A DNA stretch of 64,000 bases from JAAGZL01 sp050288625 (GCA_050288625.1 JBNKEE010000032.1:60379-124378); one strand, 5' to 3'; shown: positions 25,013 to 34,162, counted from the stretch's first letter. Numbers and translations are program-made. Notes: a model not told the origin generated them from the sequence alone.

Positions 25013-25477
25013 CTAATGTGAATTCAGATAATCGGACAGGATGCGGTACTGCTGTTCGCTTTCGTCACTGGCGGCGTTGTCTCCAGAATCTATCACCATA
25101 CTGGTTCGCGCCATCCTGCTGCTCATGGCCGCCTGCCATGCTGGGCCGCCCAGCCTGCATTGTCCTTCCGGCGTCAGTGCCGAGGTCACGGCTCGCGCGA
25201 CGAAATAACCGGCCTGATGTCTCCAGTCACCCTCCGCGCCACAACGGGCGTGGCAGTCGATCATGGTCGCCTTGGCGCTTTTGAGTGCGCTGGCCAATTC
25301 GTCTGCATCGGCCTCTGTATCCAGAGCCACCTTGATCAGGCGTTTTATCCTGTCGTCCGAACTGAGGCTCATTACGTTTTGCACGAACAGCCCGGCCAGT
25401 TCGCGTTGTTTGCTGTACTCCATGCCTTCTACTGCCTGTTTGAATTCAATGTCGTTGCTGATTGTTGTCATATCCAT
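25013..25477 (-). CDS. hydrogenase-operon protein of unknown function
   Basis: The 154-residue soluble protein (from ATG 25477, with AGGGGAG just upstream; ATG 25471 is also possible) is helical in pattern. It includes EYSKQRELAGLFVQNVMSL, a CHARCGAEGDWRHQAGYF segment and an acidic end. It does not match a hydrogenase accessory family I can name. It lies between isp2 and hynL with gaps of about 11 bp, so its product is made with the enzyme. Candidates are a large-subunit chaperone or a regulator of assembly, both inferred from position. Confidence 0.75.
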   Translation of the reverse strand: MDMTTISNDIEFKQAVEGMEYSKQRELAGLFVQNVMSLSSDDRIKRLIKVALDTEADADELASALKSAKATMIDCHARCGAEGDWRHQAGYFVARAVTSALTPEGQCRLGGPAWQAAMSSRMARTSMVIDSGDNAASDESEQQYRILSDYLNSH

Positions 25478-25488
25478 GCTCTCCCCTT

Positions 25489-26751
25489 TCAATCCTCATC
25501 TGCCAGGTGGTCGGCCACTGTTTCCGTCAAACTGAGCACAGGGATATCCTTGTGATACTCTTCCAGTCCGTCTTCTATCTGGATGCGGCAGTTGGAACAG
25601 GCCGAGACAATACCTTCCGCCCGCACCGTATCCAGTTGGTCTATCTTGCGCTGGAACGCCTTGATCCTGAGTTCATCCGCTCGTTCGTTGGCGCTGACTC
25701 CACCACCAGCGCCACAGCACCAGTTCATCTTGCCGGCGTCTGGCATCTCCACATAGTTACTCAGCACCATGTTGAGCAGATTCCTCGGCTGTTCCAGCAC
25801 GCCGCCTCGGCGACCGATCTGGCATGGGTCGTGATAGGTGAGGCGCGCCTCTTCCATGCCTGTTGTCTTCAGCCGTCCCTCCTGGCGCAGGCCGTCCAGC
25901 ACCTCAAGTATATGTCTGACCTTAAAGCTGAATTTTTTGCCGACCAGGTTAGGCCCATCCCAGCGTATTGCCGTGTAGGCGTGGCCGCACTCCGGGCTGA
26001 TTACGGTTTTGACCTGAAGTCTTTCCGCCTCGTCGACAATGCGTTGCACTAGTTCTGCGGCGATATCTGATACGCCGATCTGGATGCCGCTGTTGGTGGC
26101 CTCAAATGCCTTGCTGGAGATGGTCCAGGATACATCGGCATGGTCGAAGATCCGGGCAATGGCGCCAATGAATTCCGGGAAGTTCATGATCTCCATGGAT
26201 GAGAGCAGACACATGTAGTCCGCACCCACCACATCCACCGGAATCTTTAGGCCGGTATCCTTCTCCACGTGGGCGATCTGTGCCTGCAGCGCGGGAAACT
26301 TGACTCCCATGGGGCTGCCGATCTCTATGGCGCGGGTGGCGGCGCCGATAATGCCCTCGGGGGCATGTCCGGATGCCGCCATGCCCTCACGGGTCTTACG
26401 GATCATGTAGACGATATCATTGCCGACCGGGCAGACCATGCTGCAACGTCCGCACATGGTGCAGCTGTCGTAGACCAGTGTTTCCCATTCGGTAAGAAAG
26501 TCATGGGTGATCGGCTTGGCCAGACCCAACGCCTTCATCAGGCGTCCCCAGAAGGTGTACTCCTGCTGCCAGACGCGGCGCATCGGCTCTACCTTGACGA
26601 TGGGCGTATATTTCGGATCTTCCGTCTCGGTGTAGAACAGGCAGGCGTCGGCGCACATCCCACAATGAACACAACTGCTGAAAAAGGAGGCGGTCGGCGC
26701 ATCGATCTGCTCTTTTAAGGCCTGAATGCCTTTGGCCAGTGTAGCGCTCAT
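25489..26751 (-). CDS. isp2: Isp2, HdrD-like iron-sulfur electron carrier of hydrogenase
   Basis: The 420-residue protein has two [4Fe-4S] motifs near the N terminus, CVHCGMCADACLFY and CTMCGRCSMVCPVG. It then has the CCG-type domains of heterodisulfide reductase subunit D: SPECGHAY, DPCQIGRRGGV, WCCGAGGGV and ACSNCRIQIEDG. It passes electrons between the hydrogenase small subunit and the Isp1 cytochrome, or carries out thiol/disulfide chemistry. It overlaps isp1 by 4 bp. Confidence 0.96.
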   Translation of the reverse strand: MSATLAKGIQALKEQIDAPTASFFSSCVHCGMCADACLFYTETEDPKYTPIVKVEPMRRVWQQEYTFWGRLMKALGLAKPITHDFLTEWETLVYDSCTMCGRCSMVCPVGNDIVYMIRKTREGMAASGHAPEGIIGAATRAIEIGSPMGVKFPALQAQIAHVEKDTGLKIPVDVVGADYMCLLSSMEIMNFPEFIGAIARIFDHADVSWTISSKAFEATNSGIQIGVSDIAAELVQRIVDEAERLQVKTVISPECGHAYTAIRWDGPNLVGKKFSFKVRHILEVLDGLRQEGRLKTTGMEEARLTYHDPCQIGRRGGVLEQPRNLLNMVLSNYVEMPDAGKMNWCCGAGGGVSANERADELRIKAFQRKIDQLDTVRAEGIVSACSNCRIQIEDGLEEYHKDIPVLSLTETVADHLADED

Positions 26752-27407
26752 GATTGCACCCCCTTGTAACCAGACACCGCGCCGTTATACCAACGCGAGA
26801 AGATGAAGGTGAAGGTATGCATCAGCTTGGTGAAGGGAAAGACCACCAGCAATATCTCCACACTGAGTATATGCAGGGCAAGCAGCGTAGGCGCGGGCAG
26901 GCCCACCCGGTGAAAGGCGACATAACCGGTGAGCAACGGCAACATAGTCACCACCCAGACCAGATAATCCTGCCCATTGCTCAGATACCTCATCAGCGGA
27001 TACCTAATCCTGCGCACCAACACGGCCAGCAAGGTGATCATGGTTATTACCGTGACGGCATCGACGATCTGGGTGGGTAGCGCCGGCCAGCTCAATCCGA
27101 ACACATCCTTGAACAGCAGGATATGCGGGGCGGAGAAAAATATGGCGACAAACAGACCTATGTGAAAGATATAGCCGCTGATAATAGTAAACCTGGAGCG
27201 CTGCACGCTATCAGTTTCCGGGACAAACCGGGTGAATATGGTCCTCACTCCACCGGCCATCTCTGAACCGTTCGCCTCAGCCAGACTGGCCTTGCGTCCG
27301 AGTAGCAGCACTCCCAATAGCCGCACGATCACACCGAAGACAAATATCACACAGGCTATCTGAAAACCTGTACCCCGCACCCAGGCAAGAAACTCAATCT
27401 CGGTCAT
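26748..27407 (-). CDS. isp1: Isp1, hydrogenase b-type cytochrome
   Basis: The 219-residue membrane protein has about five hydrophobic spans (VIFVFGVIVRLLGVLLLG, IFHIGLFVAIFFSAPHILL, VTVITMITLLAVLV, LVWVVTMLPLLTGYVAFH, ILLVVFPFTKLMHTFTFIF). Histidines at HIGLFVAIFF, YVAFHRVG, LALHILSVE and KLMHTFTFI are plausible haem ligands. The fold is that of NarI-like cytochromes. It links the periplasmic hydrogenase to the quinone pool. ATG overlaps are present on both sides. Confidence 0.95.
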   Translation of the reverse strand: MTEIEFLAWVRGTGFQIACVIFVFGVIVRLLGVLLLGRKASLAEANGSEMAGGVRTIFTRFVPETDSVQRSRFTIISGYIFHIGLFVAIFFSAPHILLFKDVFGLSWPALPTQIVDAVTVITMITLLAVLVRRIRYPLMRYLSNGQDYLVWVVTMLPLLTGYVAFHRVGLPAPTLLALHILSVEILLVVFPFTKLMHTFTFIFSRWYNGAVSGYKGVQS

Positions 27408-28516
27408 GATTCGGACTCCTTGTTCAGGTCTTCCAAGCCGACCTTTTTGTGTTCACCTTTGGCCTTTTTGCTCTTGGCGCGATTCATTGCCCCGAGCGCA
27501 GAACCGACCGCCACGGCCGCTGCTCCGGCATAGAGTGCGTCCCGGCCTACCTCTGCAGTCGGTACGGACAGCGCCTGGTAGAAACCACCGCCATCCCAGA
27601 AATCTGGTTCAGAGCAGCCCAGACAGGGGTGGCCGGACTCTATGGGGAAACTGGTGCCGGCGTTCCACTTGGTGGTGGCGCAGGCGTTGTAGGTGGTGGG
27701 TCCCTTACAACCGAGTTTATACAGGCACCAACCCTCCTTGGCCCCTTCGTCATCGAAGGTCTCCGCGAACAGGCCCTTGTCATAAAATGGCCTCCGGTAA
27801 CAACGGTCGTGAATGCTTTGTCCATAAAAGGCCTTGGGTCGTCCCAGCTGATCAAGTTCTGGCAGTACGCCATAGGTGAGAAAGTGGGTGAGCAACCCGG
27901 TTATGACCACGGGGATCGGTGGACAGCCGGGCACGTTTACAATGGGCCGGTCCTTGATCAGGGCTTCCACCGAAACCGCGCCGGTGGGATTGGGATTGGC
28001 GTGCGGAATGCCTCCGTAGGCGGCGCAGGTTCCAACAGAGATAATCGCCGCCGCGCCTTTGGCCGTTTCCGTTAACATGTCCAGATTGCTGACGCCGGCT
28101 ATGGTGGAATAACCCGGATCGGCCAGCGGGATGGAACCGTCTACCACCAGCAGGTATTTACCATAGTTCTCTTGCATGGCGGCCTCACGCGCTGCTTCAG
28201 CCGCATGTCCGGAGGCGGCCTGCAGGGTGTGGTGATAATCAAGTGAAATGGCATCGAAGATCAGGCTTTCAATCGTGGCGGTATGTGCGCGGGTGAGTGA
28301 CTCGGTACAGCCGGTGCACTCCTGAAAGGATAACCAGATAACCGACGGCCTTTTCGCCTGTTCCAGGGCCTGGGCGATGGCTGGAATCATGGCGGGAGGC
28401 AACGCCATCATCGACGCCGTGGCCGCACAAAACTTCATGAAACCGCGACGGGATACGCCTCGAGCTCTAAGCGCCTCGCCCAGGGTTAAATCGTTTCCGG
28501 TTGTATGCTTTCCCAT
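27404..28516 (-). CDS. hynS: [NiFe] hydrogenase small subunit with Tat signal
   Basis: The 370-residue product has a Tat signal (SRRGFMKFCAATASMMALPP), the proximal-cluster motif ECTGCTES, VGTCAAYGG, VPGCPP, the distal His/Cys segment (SIHDRCYRRPFYDKG) and the medial GHPCLGCSEPDFWD. The Tat signal exports the folded dimer to the periplasm. The proximal motif CTGC has Gly, not the second Cys of oxygen-tolerant enzymes, so the enzyme is expected to be of the standard, oxygen-sensitive type. A hydrophobic C-terminal stretch (ALYAGAAAVAVGSALGAM) could anchor it. Confidence 0.97.
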   Translation of the reverse strand: MGKHTTGNDLTLGEALRARGVSRRGFMKFCAATASMMALPPAMIPAIAQALEQAKRPSVIWLSFQECTGCTESLTRAHTATIESLIFDAISLDYHHTLQAASGHAAEAAREAAMQENYGKYLLVVDGSIPLADPGYSTIAGVSNLDMLTETAKGAAAIISVGTCAAYGGIPHANPNPTGAVSVEALIKDRPIVNVPGCPPIPVVITGLLTHFLTYGVLPELDQLGRPKAFYGQSIHDRCYRRPFYDKGLFAETFDDEGAKEGWCLYKLGCKGPTTYNACATTKWNAGTSFPIESGHPCLGCSEPDFWDGGGFYQALSVPTAEVGRDALYAGAAAVAVGSALGAMNRAKSKKAKGEHKKVGLEDLNKESES

Positions 28517-28950
28517 CAGTTGACCTCCGGCATGGCGTCATCATTTGCTATAAGTTCTGTCTCAAGTTGCGTAAGCGAACTCAGCATGTCTTCCCGCTGT
28601 GATTTGAGTATTTCCGGCATCAGGGTGATCTCGATAAAACGTCCCACGATGCTATCCTCGGTATTGAAGTGTGTGATCAGCCAGACACCTGTGTATCCGG
28701 TTTCATAGATCTCACTTCGGCCCAACGCATTGAGCTGCGCATGTACCTCACCGCAGCCCAAACGCTCGATTATCTTTTCCTCTTCGCCTGGCGACAGTGG
28801 AATCGTGCGCAGGTCGATAATATGAGGCTCACCGTCCTCCAACAGTTCTCTCAGAGCATGTCTGATCTCGTGTAATAAAGGTTGAACGTTATGGGTAAGC
28901 TCACTGCCTATCTGAATATTGAACTGCTCGATTGTTGGTTCTTTCATCAT
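28516..28950 (-). CDS. HupH/HyaF-like hydrogenase assembly protein
   Basis: The 144-residue protein matches the HupH C-terminal domain: IIERLGCGEVHAQLNALGRSEIYETGYTGVWLITHFNTEDSIVGRFIEITLMPEIL. In full-length relatives this domain helps to assemble the small-subunit clusters. Here the protein has only about 40 residues before that domain, so it is a short form. It lies between the protease gene (4-bp overlap) and the small-subunit gene (1-bp overlap), so it is translationally coupled to both. Confidence 0.88.
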   Translation of the reverse strand: MMKEPTIEQFNIQIGSELTHNVQPLLHEIRHALRELLEDGEPHIIDLRTIPLSPGEEEKIIERLGCGEVHAQLNALGRSEIYETGYTGVWLITHFNTEDSIVGRFIEITLMPEILKSQREDMLSSLTQLETELIANDDAMPEVN

Positions 28951-29486
28951 CGCTGTTCCGCACTCATATAAGTAACGTCGGTATCCAAGATCTTACTGCC
29001 CCTGGCTAAATCGACTCCGTTCCACTTCTCAATCAGTGCACATGCTGCAGAGACCGCCAGAGGTAGTGCCTGCTGTACCTCCGGGCATGGCTGCATACCC
29101 CAGTCAAACTTGGAAGGTTGGATGCCGATCAGGGCGCGGTTTAATGGCAATGAATCGGTTAAACGGGCGATGTCGATCAGGTCCAGTAGCCCGACTTCAT
29201 GCGCACTGCGTTTGCTGGCGCCAAGAAATGCGTCCATCTCGGTGCCGATGAGAGTTTTTACCTGACCTGCCGGCAGATGAAATTCAGCCGCATCAAATAC
29301 GATAAGGTTGTCGCACTCCTGGATCCAGCTTGCGAGAGAGAAACTAAGCGTGCCACCATCTAGGTATGTTACATGTGGAATATGGGGAAAGTCTGACTGA
29401 ATTAGATTGAGTGCGTGTATGCCTGTACCTTCATCCGTGAGCAGGGTATTGCCTATGCCGAGTATCAGGGTTTCAGCAGCAGCCAT
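28947..29486 (-). CDS. hynD: hydrogenase maturation endopeptidase
   Basis: The 179-residue protein begins with the M52-peptidase motif LILGIGNTLLTDEGTGIHAL. It has the nickel-binding Glu/Asp set (DEG at the first, IVFDAAEFHLPAGQ at the second) and a HEVGLLDLIDIARL segment. It removes the C-terminal extension of HynL after the His of the DPCxxCxxH motif. It is the first gene of the hydrogenase operon. Confidence 0.95.
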   Translation of the reverse strand: MAAAETLILGIGNTLLTDEGTGIHALNLIQSDFPHIPHVTYLDGGTLSFSLASWIQECDNLIVFDAAEFHLPAGQVKTLIGTEMDAFLGASKRSAHEVGLLDLIDIARLTDSLPLNRALIGIQPSKFDWGMQPCPEVQQALPLAVSAACALIEKWNGVDLARGSKILDTDVTYMSAEQR

Positions 29487-29708
29487 TCAATAGAGCTCCC
29501 TTGGGAAACGCCTCAAGACTGCCACCGGACAGTTATGCCAACAAGCGTATTCAGTTATCTCAATTACAATTAAGTCTAATTCTAGACCATAGCCATTAAA
29601 CGTGCGGATAGATGTGTTCAGAGATAACAACTTTTACGCCTTGTATTTCCTTTGGTTATAGGGGTATTTATGGTTTAAAAATTTAGTGGGATTGACTAAG
29701 TACTGGGA

Positions 29709-30353
29709 TCAGAAATGATAATTAACACCTAGCTCTATGGTGTGTTCATGCACCGGATCAAGCTTGATACTACCTCCGGCTGAGGAAAAGGATGGCCGGC
29801 CGAAATCGATATACTTGTAGCCGATCGTCCAATCGGTGTCCGGCATGGATCTGTGGGTATAGGAGAGACCGGCCATGGCCTGCCAGGCGGTTACATCATC
29901 GCTTTCTCCCGTATTTCCCAGGCCCTGATCATTGGCGAAGGTCATATGGGCCCGTCCAAGTCCCATACCTACATATGGTCTCCATGAGACATCGCTATGC
30001 CAATCGTAATAGATGTTTGCCATGAGAGTTGCGGCCTTTAGGTCGTCTGACGGATCAGTGTTAGCCCTTACAGTGTCCAGGCCGAATGCGTGGAAGCCAC
30101 CCTCCAGTTCGAAACGCACGTCGCTATCATTTGTGTCAAATGCTTCTGGCTGCCAACCCAGTACCACTCCGCCGCCGCTGCTGAAGTCATATTTGACCTT
30201 GCCTGTTACTGCGCCTTTGACATCAGAATTAGCGGCGTTGGCGATATCTCCTTTGAAACCTATATAGTAAGAACTATGATCCTGAGCCTGGGTTGGTGTG
30301 CTGAATAAAGAAAGGTAGGTGGCAGTCAGACCGCCGAGGAAAATGTTTTTCAT
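29709..30353 (-). CDS. outer-membrane beta-barrel protein
   Basis: The 214-residue product has a signal peptide (MKNIFLGGLTATYLSLFSTPTQA). It then has alternating amphipathic strands ending in HEHTIELGVNYHF, with the terminal Phe used by the barrel-assembly machinery. Segments such as WRPYVGMGLGRAHMTF and DWTIGYKYIDFGRP fit an eight-stranded OmpW/OmpA-like barrel. It sits between the hydrogenase operon and hupK on the minus strand; there is no evidence of a hydrogenase role. Confidence 0.85.
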   Translation of the reverse strand: MKNIFLGGLTATYLSLFSTPTQAQDHSSYYIGFKGDIANAANSDVKGAVTGKVKYDFSSGGGVVLGWQPEAFDTNDSDVRFELEGGFHAFGLDTVRANTDPSDDLKAATLMANIYYDWHSDVSWRPYVGMGLGRAHMTFANDQGLGNTGESDDVTAWQAMAGLSYTHRSMPDTDWTIGYKYIDFGRPSFSSAGGSIKLDPVHEHTIELGVNYHF

Positions 30354-30497
30354 TGTTAGTTCCAGATGCTTAGTGATGATTGGATACTAGCAATGAAAAC
30401 TTAAATAAATCTTAAGAGGCTCTGTGATCTTGTGTGTTATCAAATACAGCTAAAAATTAACTAAAATACATAGTTATTATCACTTCTATATGGCATT

Positions 30498-31658
30498 GTG
30501 TTACGGATGGAGATCGAAGGGCGTTTAACTATAGATCTAAGTACCAAATCGGGGCGTGTCTGCTCGGTAGAGATAGGTTCCAGCCGTCCGGTCGGCGCTT
30601 CACGTATATTTCACGGTAATAGAGTCGAAGAGGCCCTGAGGACGCTTCCCATGCTGTTTTCCATCTGTGGTACGGCCCAGGCCTGTGCCGGAGTTAGGGC
30701 TTGTGAAGATGCGCTGGGTATGAGACCTACCCCGGAGATAGAGCGGTTACGTCTGGGGCTGGTGCAGATGGAGAGCCTGCGGGAACATCTGTGGCGCATA
30801 TTTCTGGATTGGCCTGAGTTTCTGCATGAGCCCCCACAAAGAGAGAGCATGTCCCAGGTCCTGTCCATGCAGAAGGAGTTTCGTGCAGTGCTGGCGCGCG
30901 ATCATAACCCTTTTTTGCAGCCGGGTGGTGTATTCAGGGCCGAACTTGAGATGTCGGACGAACTGAAGCGGAAGATTGCGGGATTGCTGGAACGAGCGGT
31001 GTTTGGTATGGCTCCAGCAAAATGGCTGGAGATGGACGATTCAGATGAGATTATGGCCTGGGCCTTAACCAAGGCCACGACCGCAGCCCGCATGTTGGAT
31101 TATGTGATACAGAACGGATGGTCCAATTGTGGGGTGGCCGATATTGGGGCGCTACCAGATCTGGAACCGGAGCAGCTGTTTGCGGCGCTGGAGGATGATG
31201 CCTTTCTCCAACGACCGCACTGGTCTGGGGCATGCTGTGAGACTACATCTCTCACCAGAGTGGACAGCCGGTTGTTACAGCAGTTACGTGCTCTTTATGG
31301 CAACGGTCTGTTGGTACGACTGGTGGCGCGGCTTACGGAGATCGCGCAGGTATCTACTAATATAGTACCGGATGATGTAGATGTTCCTTTTGCTAAGACA
31401 AGTACGTCTGATAATTCAGGTATCGGCCAGGTGGCGGCGGCCAGGGGGAGGTTGGCGCATCGGGTCGATCTGGAGGATGGAGTTGTTTCCAGGTATCAGA
31501 TCCTGGCGCCTACAGAGTGGAACTTCCATCCAGAGGGAGTGGTGGCCCGGGCCCTGGGAACCTTGAATGGCGACCGGGAACAGATAGAGCGACAGGCGCG
31601 CTTGCTGATCAATGCTATCGACCCTTGTGTGGGATATGAGTTAACAATCAATGCATGA
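30498..31658 (+). CDS. hupK: HupK-like hydrogenase assembly scaffold
   Basis: The 386-residue protein is a degenerate hydrogenase large subunit. It keeps a relative of the first nickel motif (FSICGTAQACAGVRACED) and ends AIDPCVGYELTINA, where the usual second Cys and the His of DPCxxCxxH are absent. HupK/HoxV proteins act as a platform that passes the Fe(CN)2CO unit to the true large subunit. The start is GTG 30498 or ATG 30507; neither has a strong ribosome site. It overlaps hypA by 8 bp. Confidence 0.9.
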   Translation: MLRMEIEGRLTIDLSTKSGRVCSVEIGSSRPVGASRIFHGNRVEEALRTLPMLFSICGTAQACAGVRACEDALGMRPTPEIERLRLGLVQMESLREHLWRIFLDWPEFLHEPPQRESMSQVLSMQKEFRAVLARDHNPFLQPGGVFRAELEMSDELKRKIAGLLERAVFGMAPAKWLEMDDSDEIMAWALTKATTAARMLDYVIQNGWSNCGVADIGALPDLEPEQLFAALEDDAFLQRPHWSGACCETTSLTRVDSRLLQQLRALYGNGLLVRLVARLTEIAQVSTNIVPDDVDVPFAKTSTSDNSGIGQVAAARGRLAHRVDLEDGVVSRYQILAPTEWNFHPEGVVARALGTLNGDREQIERQARLLINAIDPCVGYELTINA

Positions 31659-31992
31659 GATGTCACTAACCGAAGGTGTACTGCAGATCTTGCAGGACAA
31701 TGCCAAGGACAAAGGCTTCAAGCGGGTCAAGACGGTCTGGCTGGAGATCGGAGAGCTATCCGGTGTTGAGGTGGAGGCCATGCGTTTCTGTTTCGATGTG
31801 GTGATGCAGGGGACCTTGGCTGACCAGGCCAGACTTGAGATCATTAACGTCCCTGGACAGGCCTGGTGTATGCCCTGCGGGAAGTCTGTTACAGTGAAAC
31901 AGCGGTTTGAGCCCTGTCCGGAATGCGGCAGTTTTCAGCTGCAGATAACCGGCGGGGATCAGATGCAAGTTAAAGAACTGGAGGTGGAGTGA
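31651..31992 (+). CDS. hypA: HypA nickel insertion protein
   Basis: The 113-residue protein begins MHEMSLTEGVLQIL, with nickel-binding His2. It has the zinc site formed by WCMPCGK and FEPCPECGSF. It delivers nickel to the hydrogenase precursor together with HypB. It overlaps hupK upstream and hypB downstream (TGATG). Confidence 0.97.
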   Translation: MHEMSLTEGVLQILQDNAKDKGFKRVKTVWLEIGELSGVEVEAMRFCFDVVMQGTLADQARLEIINVPGQAWCMPCGKSVTVKQRFEPCPECGSFQLQITGGDQMQVKELEVE

Positions 31993-32801
31993 TGTGCACG
32001 ACATGCGGTTGCGGTGAGGGCGAGGTTCGGATCGAGGGCCATGAGCACCCCCATGATCACTCCCACGAACATGATCACCACCATCATCACCATGGACATG
32101 ACCATAATCACACCCATGCCCCCGGCATTAGTGAGTCCCGCATGGTGCAGATCGAGCAGGACATCCTTAGCAAGAACAACGAGTACGCCGCTGCTAACCG
32201 CTGTTGGTTTAGTGAACGCGCGATTCTGGCTCTGAATCTGGTCTCCAGTCCCGGCTCCGGCAAGACTACCCTGCTTACCAGAAGCATCAATGACCTAAAA
32301 GATGAGCTAAGTCTGGCTGTGATCGAAGGGGATCAGCAGACGGCCAACGATGCCGAGCGTATCCGTGCAACTGGGGTCAAGGCGACCCAGATCAATACCG
32401 GCAAGGGATGTCACCTGGACGGCCACATGGTGGGGCATGCCCTGGAGCATCTGCAGCCGGACAACGACAGTGTGCTGTTCATCGAGAACGTAGGCAACCT
32501 GGTCTGTCCCGCCGCCTTCGATCTGGGGGAGGCGCACAAGGTGGTGATACTGTCAGTGACCGAAGGCGAGGATAAGCCGATCAAATACCCGGATATGTTC
32601 CATGCCGCCGACTTGATGCTGTTGAACAAGATAGATCTATTGCCGCACCTGGAGTTTGATGTAGCAAAATGCATTGAGTACGCCCAGAGGGTGAATCCAA
32701 AGATAAAGGTGTTGCAGGTCTCCGCCACCAGCGGGGAGGGCATGGATAGCTGGTACCAGTGGCTTAAGGCCAGCCGACAGCTGGCACAGATTGGGGGCTA
32801 A
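31992..32801 (+). CDS. hypB: HypB GTPase with His-rich nickel store
   Basis: The 269-residue protein starts CTTCGCGEG, a Cys-rich nickel site. A histidine-rich run of about 25 residues follows (HEHPHDHSHEHDHHHHHHG). Then comes the GTPase domain with SSPGSGKTTLL, DLGEAHKVVILSVTEGEDKP and LNKIDLLPHL. It powers nickel delivery and stores nickel. ATG 31992 overlaps the hypA stop by one base, with a GGAGGTGGAG stretch just upstream. Confidence 0.97.
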   Translation: MCTTCGCGEGEVRIEGHEHPHDHSHEHDHHHHHHGHDHNHTHAPGISESRMVQIEQDILSKNNEYAAANRCWFSERAILALNLVSSPGSGKTTLLTRSINDLKDELSLAVIEGDQQTANDAERIRATGVKATQINTGKGCHLDGHMVGHALEHLQPDNDSVLFIENVGNLVCPAAFDLGEAHKVVILSVTEGEDKPIKYPDMFHAADLMLLNKIDLLPHLEFDVAKCIEYAQRVNPKIKVLQVSATSGEGMDSWYQWLKASRQLAQIGG

Positions 32802-32804
32802 GGC

Positions 32805-33041
32805 ATGTGTCATGCCATACCCGCAGAGGTTGTCGCTATAGACACAGCCACGGATATGGCCACTGTTTCCCTGGATGGGGTGCAGAAAGAGGTCTCACTG
32901 GCGCTGGTGGAAGATGTCTGTATCGGGGATTATCTGTTGGTACACGTGGGCTACGCCCTCAACAAGCTTAGCCCTGAGGAGGCGGAGAAGACCCTGGAAC
33001 TGTTCGCCCAGATGGCCTCTCTGGGAGACGGGCAGCCATGA
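32805..33041 (+). CDS. hypC: HypC hydrogenase assembly chaperone
   Basis: The 78-residue protein begins MCHAIPAEVVAID; Cys2 binds the iron unit and the large subunit. DYLLVHVGYALNKLSPEEAEKTLELF is the typical end. It pairs with HypD to build the Fe(CN)2CO group. It lies 3 bp after hypB and overlaps hypD by 4 bp. Confidence 0.97.
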   Translation: MCHAIPAEVVAIDTATDMATVSLDGVQKEVSLALVEDVCIGDYLLVHVGYALNKLSPEEAEKTLELFAQMASLGDGQP

Positions 33042-34162
33042 AGTATGTGGATGAGTTTCGGCGGCGGGACCTGGCGCAGAAGCTGGCCAAAGATATTGCA
33101 CAAGAGGCGGATCCGCAGCGCCAGTACAACCTGATGGAGTTCTGCGGTGGCCACACCCACGCAATCTTTCGCTATGGGGTGCAAAACCTGATGCCAACCA
33201 ATCTGCGGTTTGTGCACGGTCCGGGTTGTCCGGTCTGCGTCCTGCCGGTGGGTCGTATCGACGGCGCTATCCAGCTGGTGCAGGAACATGATGTGATCCT
33301 GTGTAGCTATGCAGATGTGATGCGAGTCCCGGCCAGTGGGCGCAAGAGCCTGCTCAAGGTCAGTGCCGAGGGCGCGGATGTACGCATGGTCTACTCCACC
33401 CAGGATGCCTTGAATATCGCACGGGATAATCCGCAGCGGCAGGTGGTATTCTTCGCCATCGGTTTTGAGACCACCACGCCCCCAACCGCTGTGGCCATTA
33501 AACAGGCCCAGGCCATGGGGTTGCAGAATTTCAGCATCATCTGTAACCATGTACTGACCCCGGCCGCCATTACCCATATGCTGAATTTACCAGCAGATGA
33601 GGGGACGGTACGCCTGGATGGATTTCTCGGACCTGCCCATGTTAGTTCCATCATCGGTACCCGACCCTACGAGTTTGTCGCAGAAAAGTATCAAAAGCCG
33701 GTGGTCATATCCGGATTCGAGCCATTGGACCTGATGCAGTCCACCCTGATGCTGGTGCGGCAATTGAACGCGGGTAGGTCTGAGGTGGAGAACGAGTATA
33801 CTCGCGTGGTGTCGCGTGATGGTAATCTCAAGGCCAAGGCAATGGTGGATGATGTTTTGGAACTACGGGATAGTTTCGAATGGCGCGGTCTGGGGTCGAT
33901 CCCTGATAGCGCATTGCAGATCAAAGAGGAGTTCGCCGAGTTTGATGCGGAGAAGAGATTCTCAATCGAATCGGCGCAAGTATCTGATATTAAGGGTTGC
34001 GAATGCCCGAACATCCTGCGCGGCATGATGCGCCCCACCGACTGCAAACTGTTCGGCACGGTATGTACCCCGGACAACCCCATGGGGTCATGCATGGTGT
34101 CATCGGAAGGGGCATGCGCCGCCTACTGGAGTTATGGGCGGCATCAGGGGACGGGGTCATGA
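33038..34162 (+). CDS. hypD: HypD iron-sulfur scaffold
   Basis: The 374-residue protein has the conserved FCGGHTHAIFRYG, HGPGCPVCVLP, EP-LDLM (GFEPLDLMQ) and GCECPNILRGMMRPTDCKLFGTVC cysteine clusters. The iron unit is assembled on HypCD with CN groups from HypE/F. ATGA overlaps on both sides tie it to hypC and hypE. Confidence 0.97.
   Translation: MKYVDEFRRRDLAQKLAKDIAQEADPQRQYNLMEFCGGHTHAIFRYGVQNLMPTNLRFVHGPGCPVCVLPVGRIDGAIQLVQEHDVILCSYADVMRVPASGRKSLLKVSAEGADVRMVYSTQDALNIARDNPQRQVVFFAIGFETTTPPTAVAIKQAQAMGLQNFSIICNHVLTPAAITHMLNLPADEGTVRLDGFLGPAHVSSIIGTRPYEFVAEKYQKPVVISGFEPLDLMQSTLMLVRQLNAGRSEVENEYTRVVSRDGNLKAKAMVDDVLELRDSFEWRGLGSIPDSALQIKEEFAEFDAEKRFSIESAQVSDIKGCECPNILRGMMRPTDCKLFGTVCTPDNPMGSCMVSSEGACAAYWSYGRHQGTGS

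Noticed and set aside
23902..25284. Long plus-strand frames (220 and 209 residues) inside the hydrogenase genes
   Set aside because: They are antisense shadows of hynL and its neighbour, whose coding evidence is decisive.
29487..29708. Sigma-54 promoter for the hydrogenase operon
   Set aside because: The reverse strand has TGGCA elements, but no correctly spaced TTGC follows.
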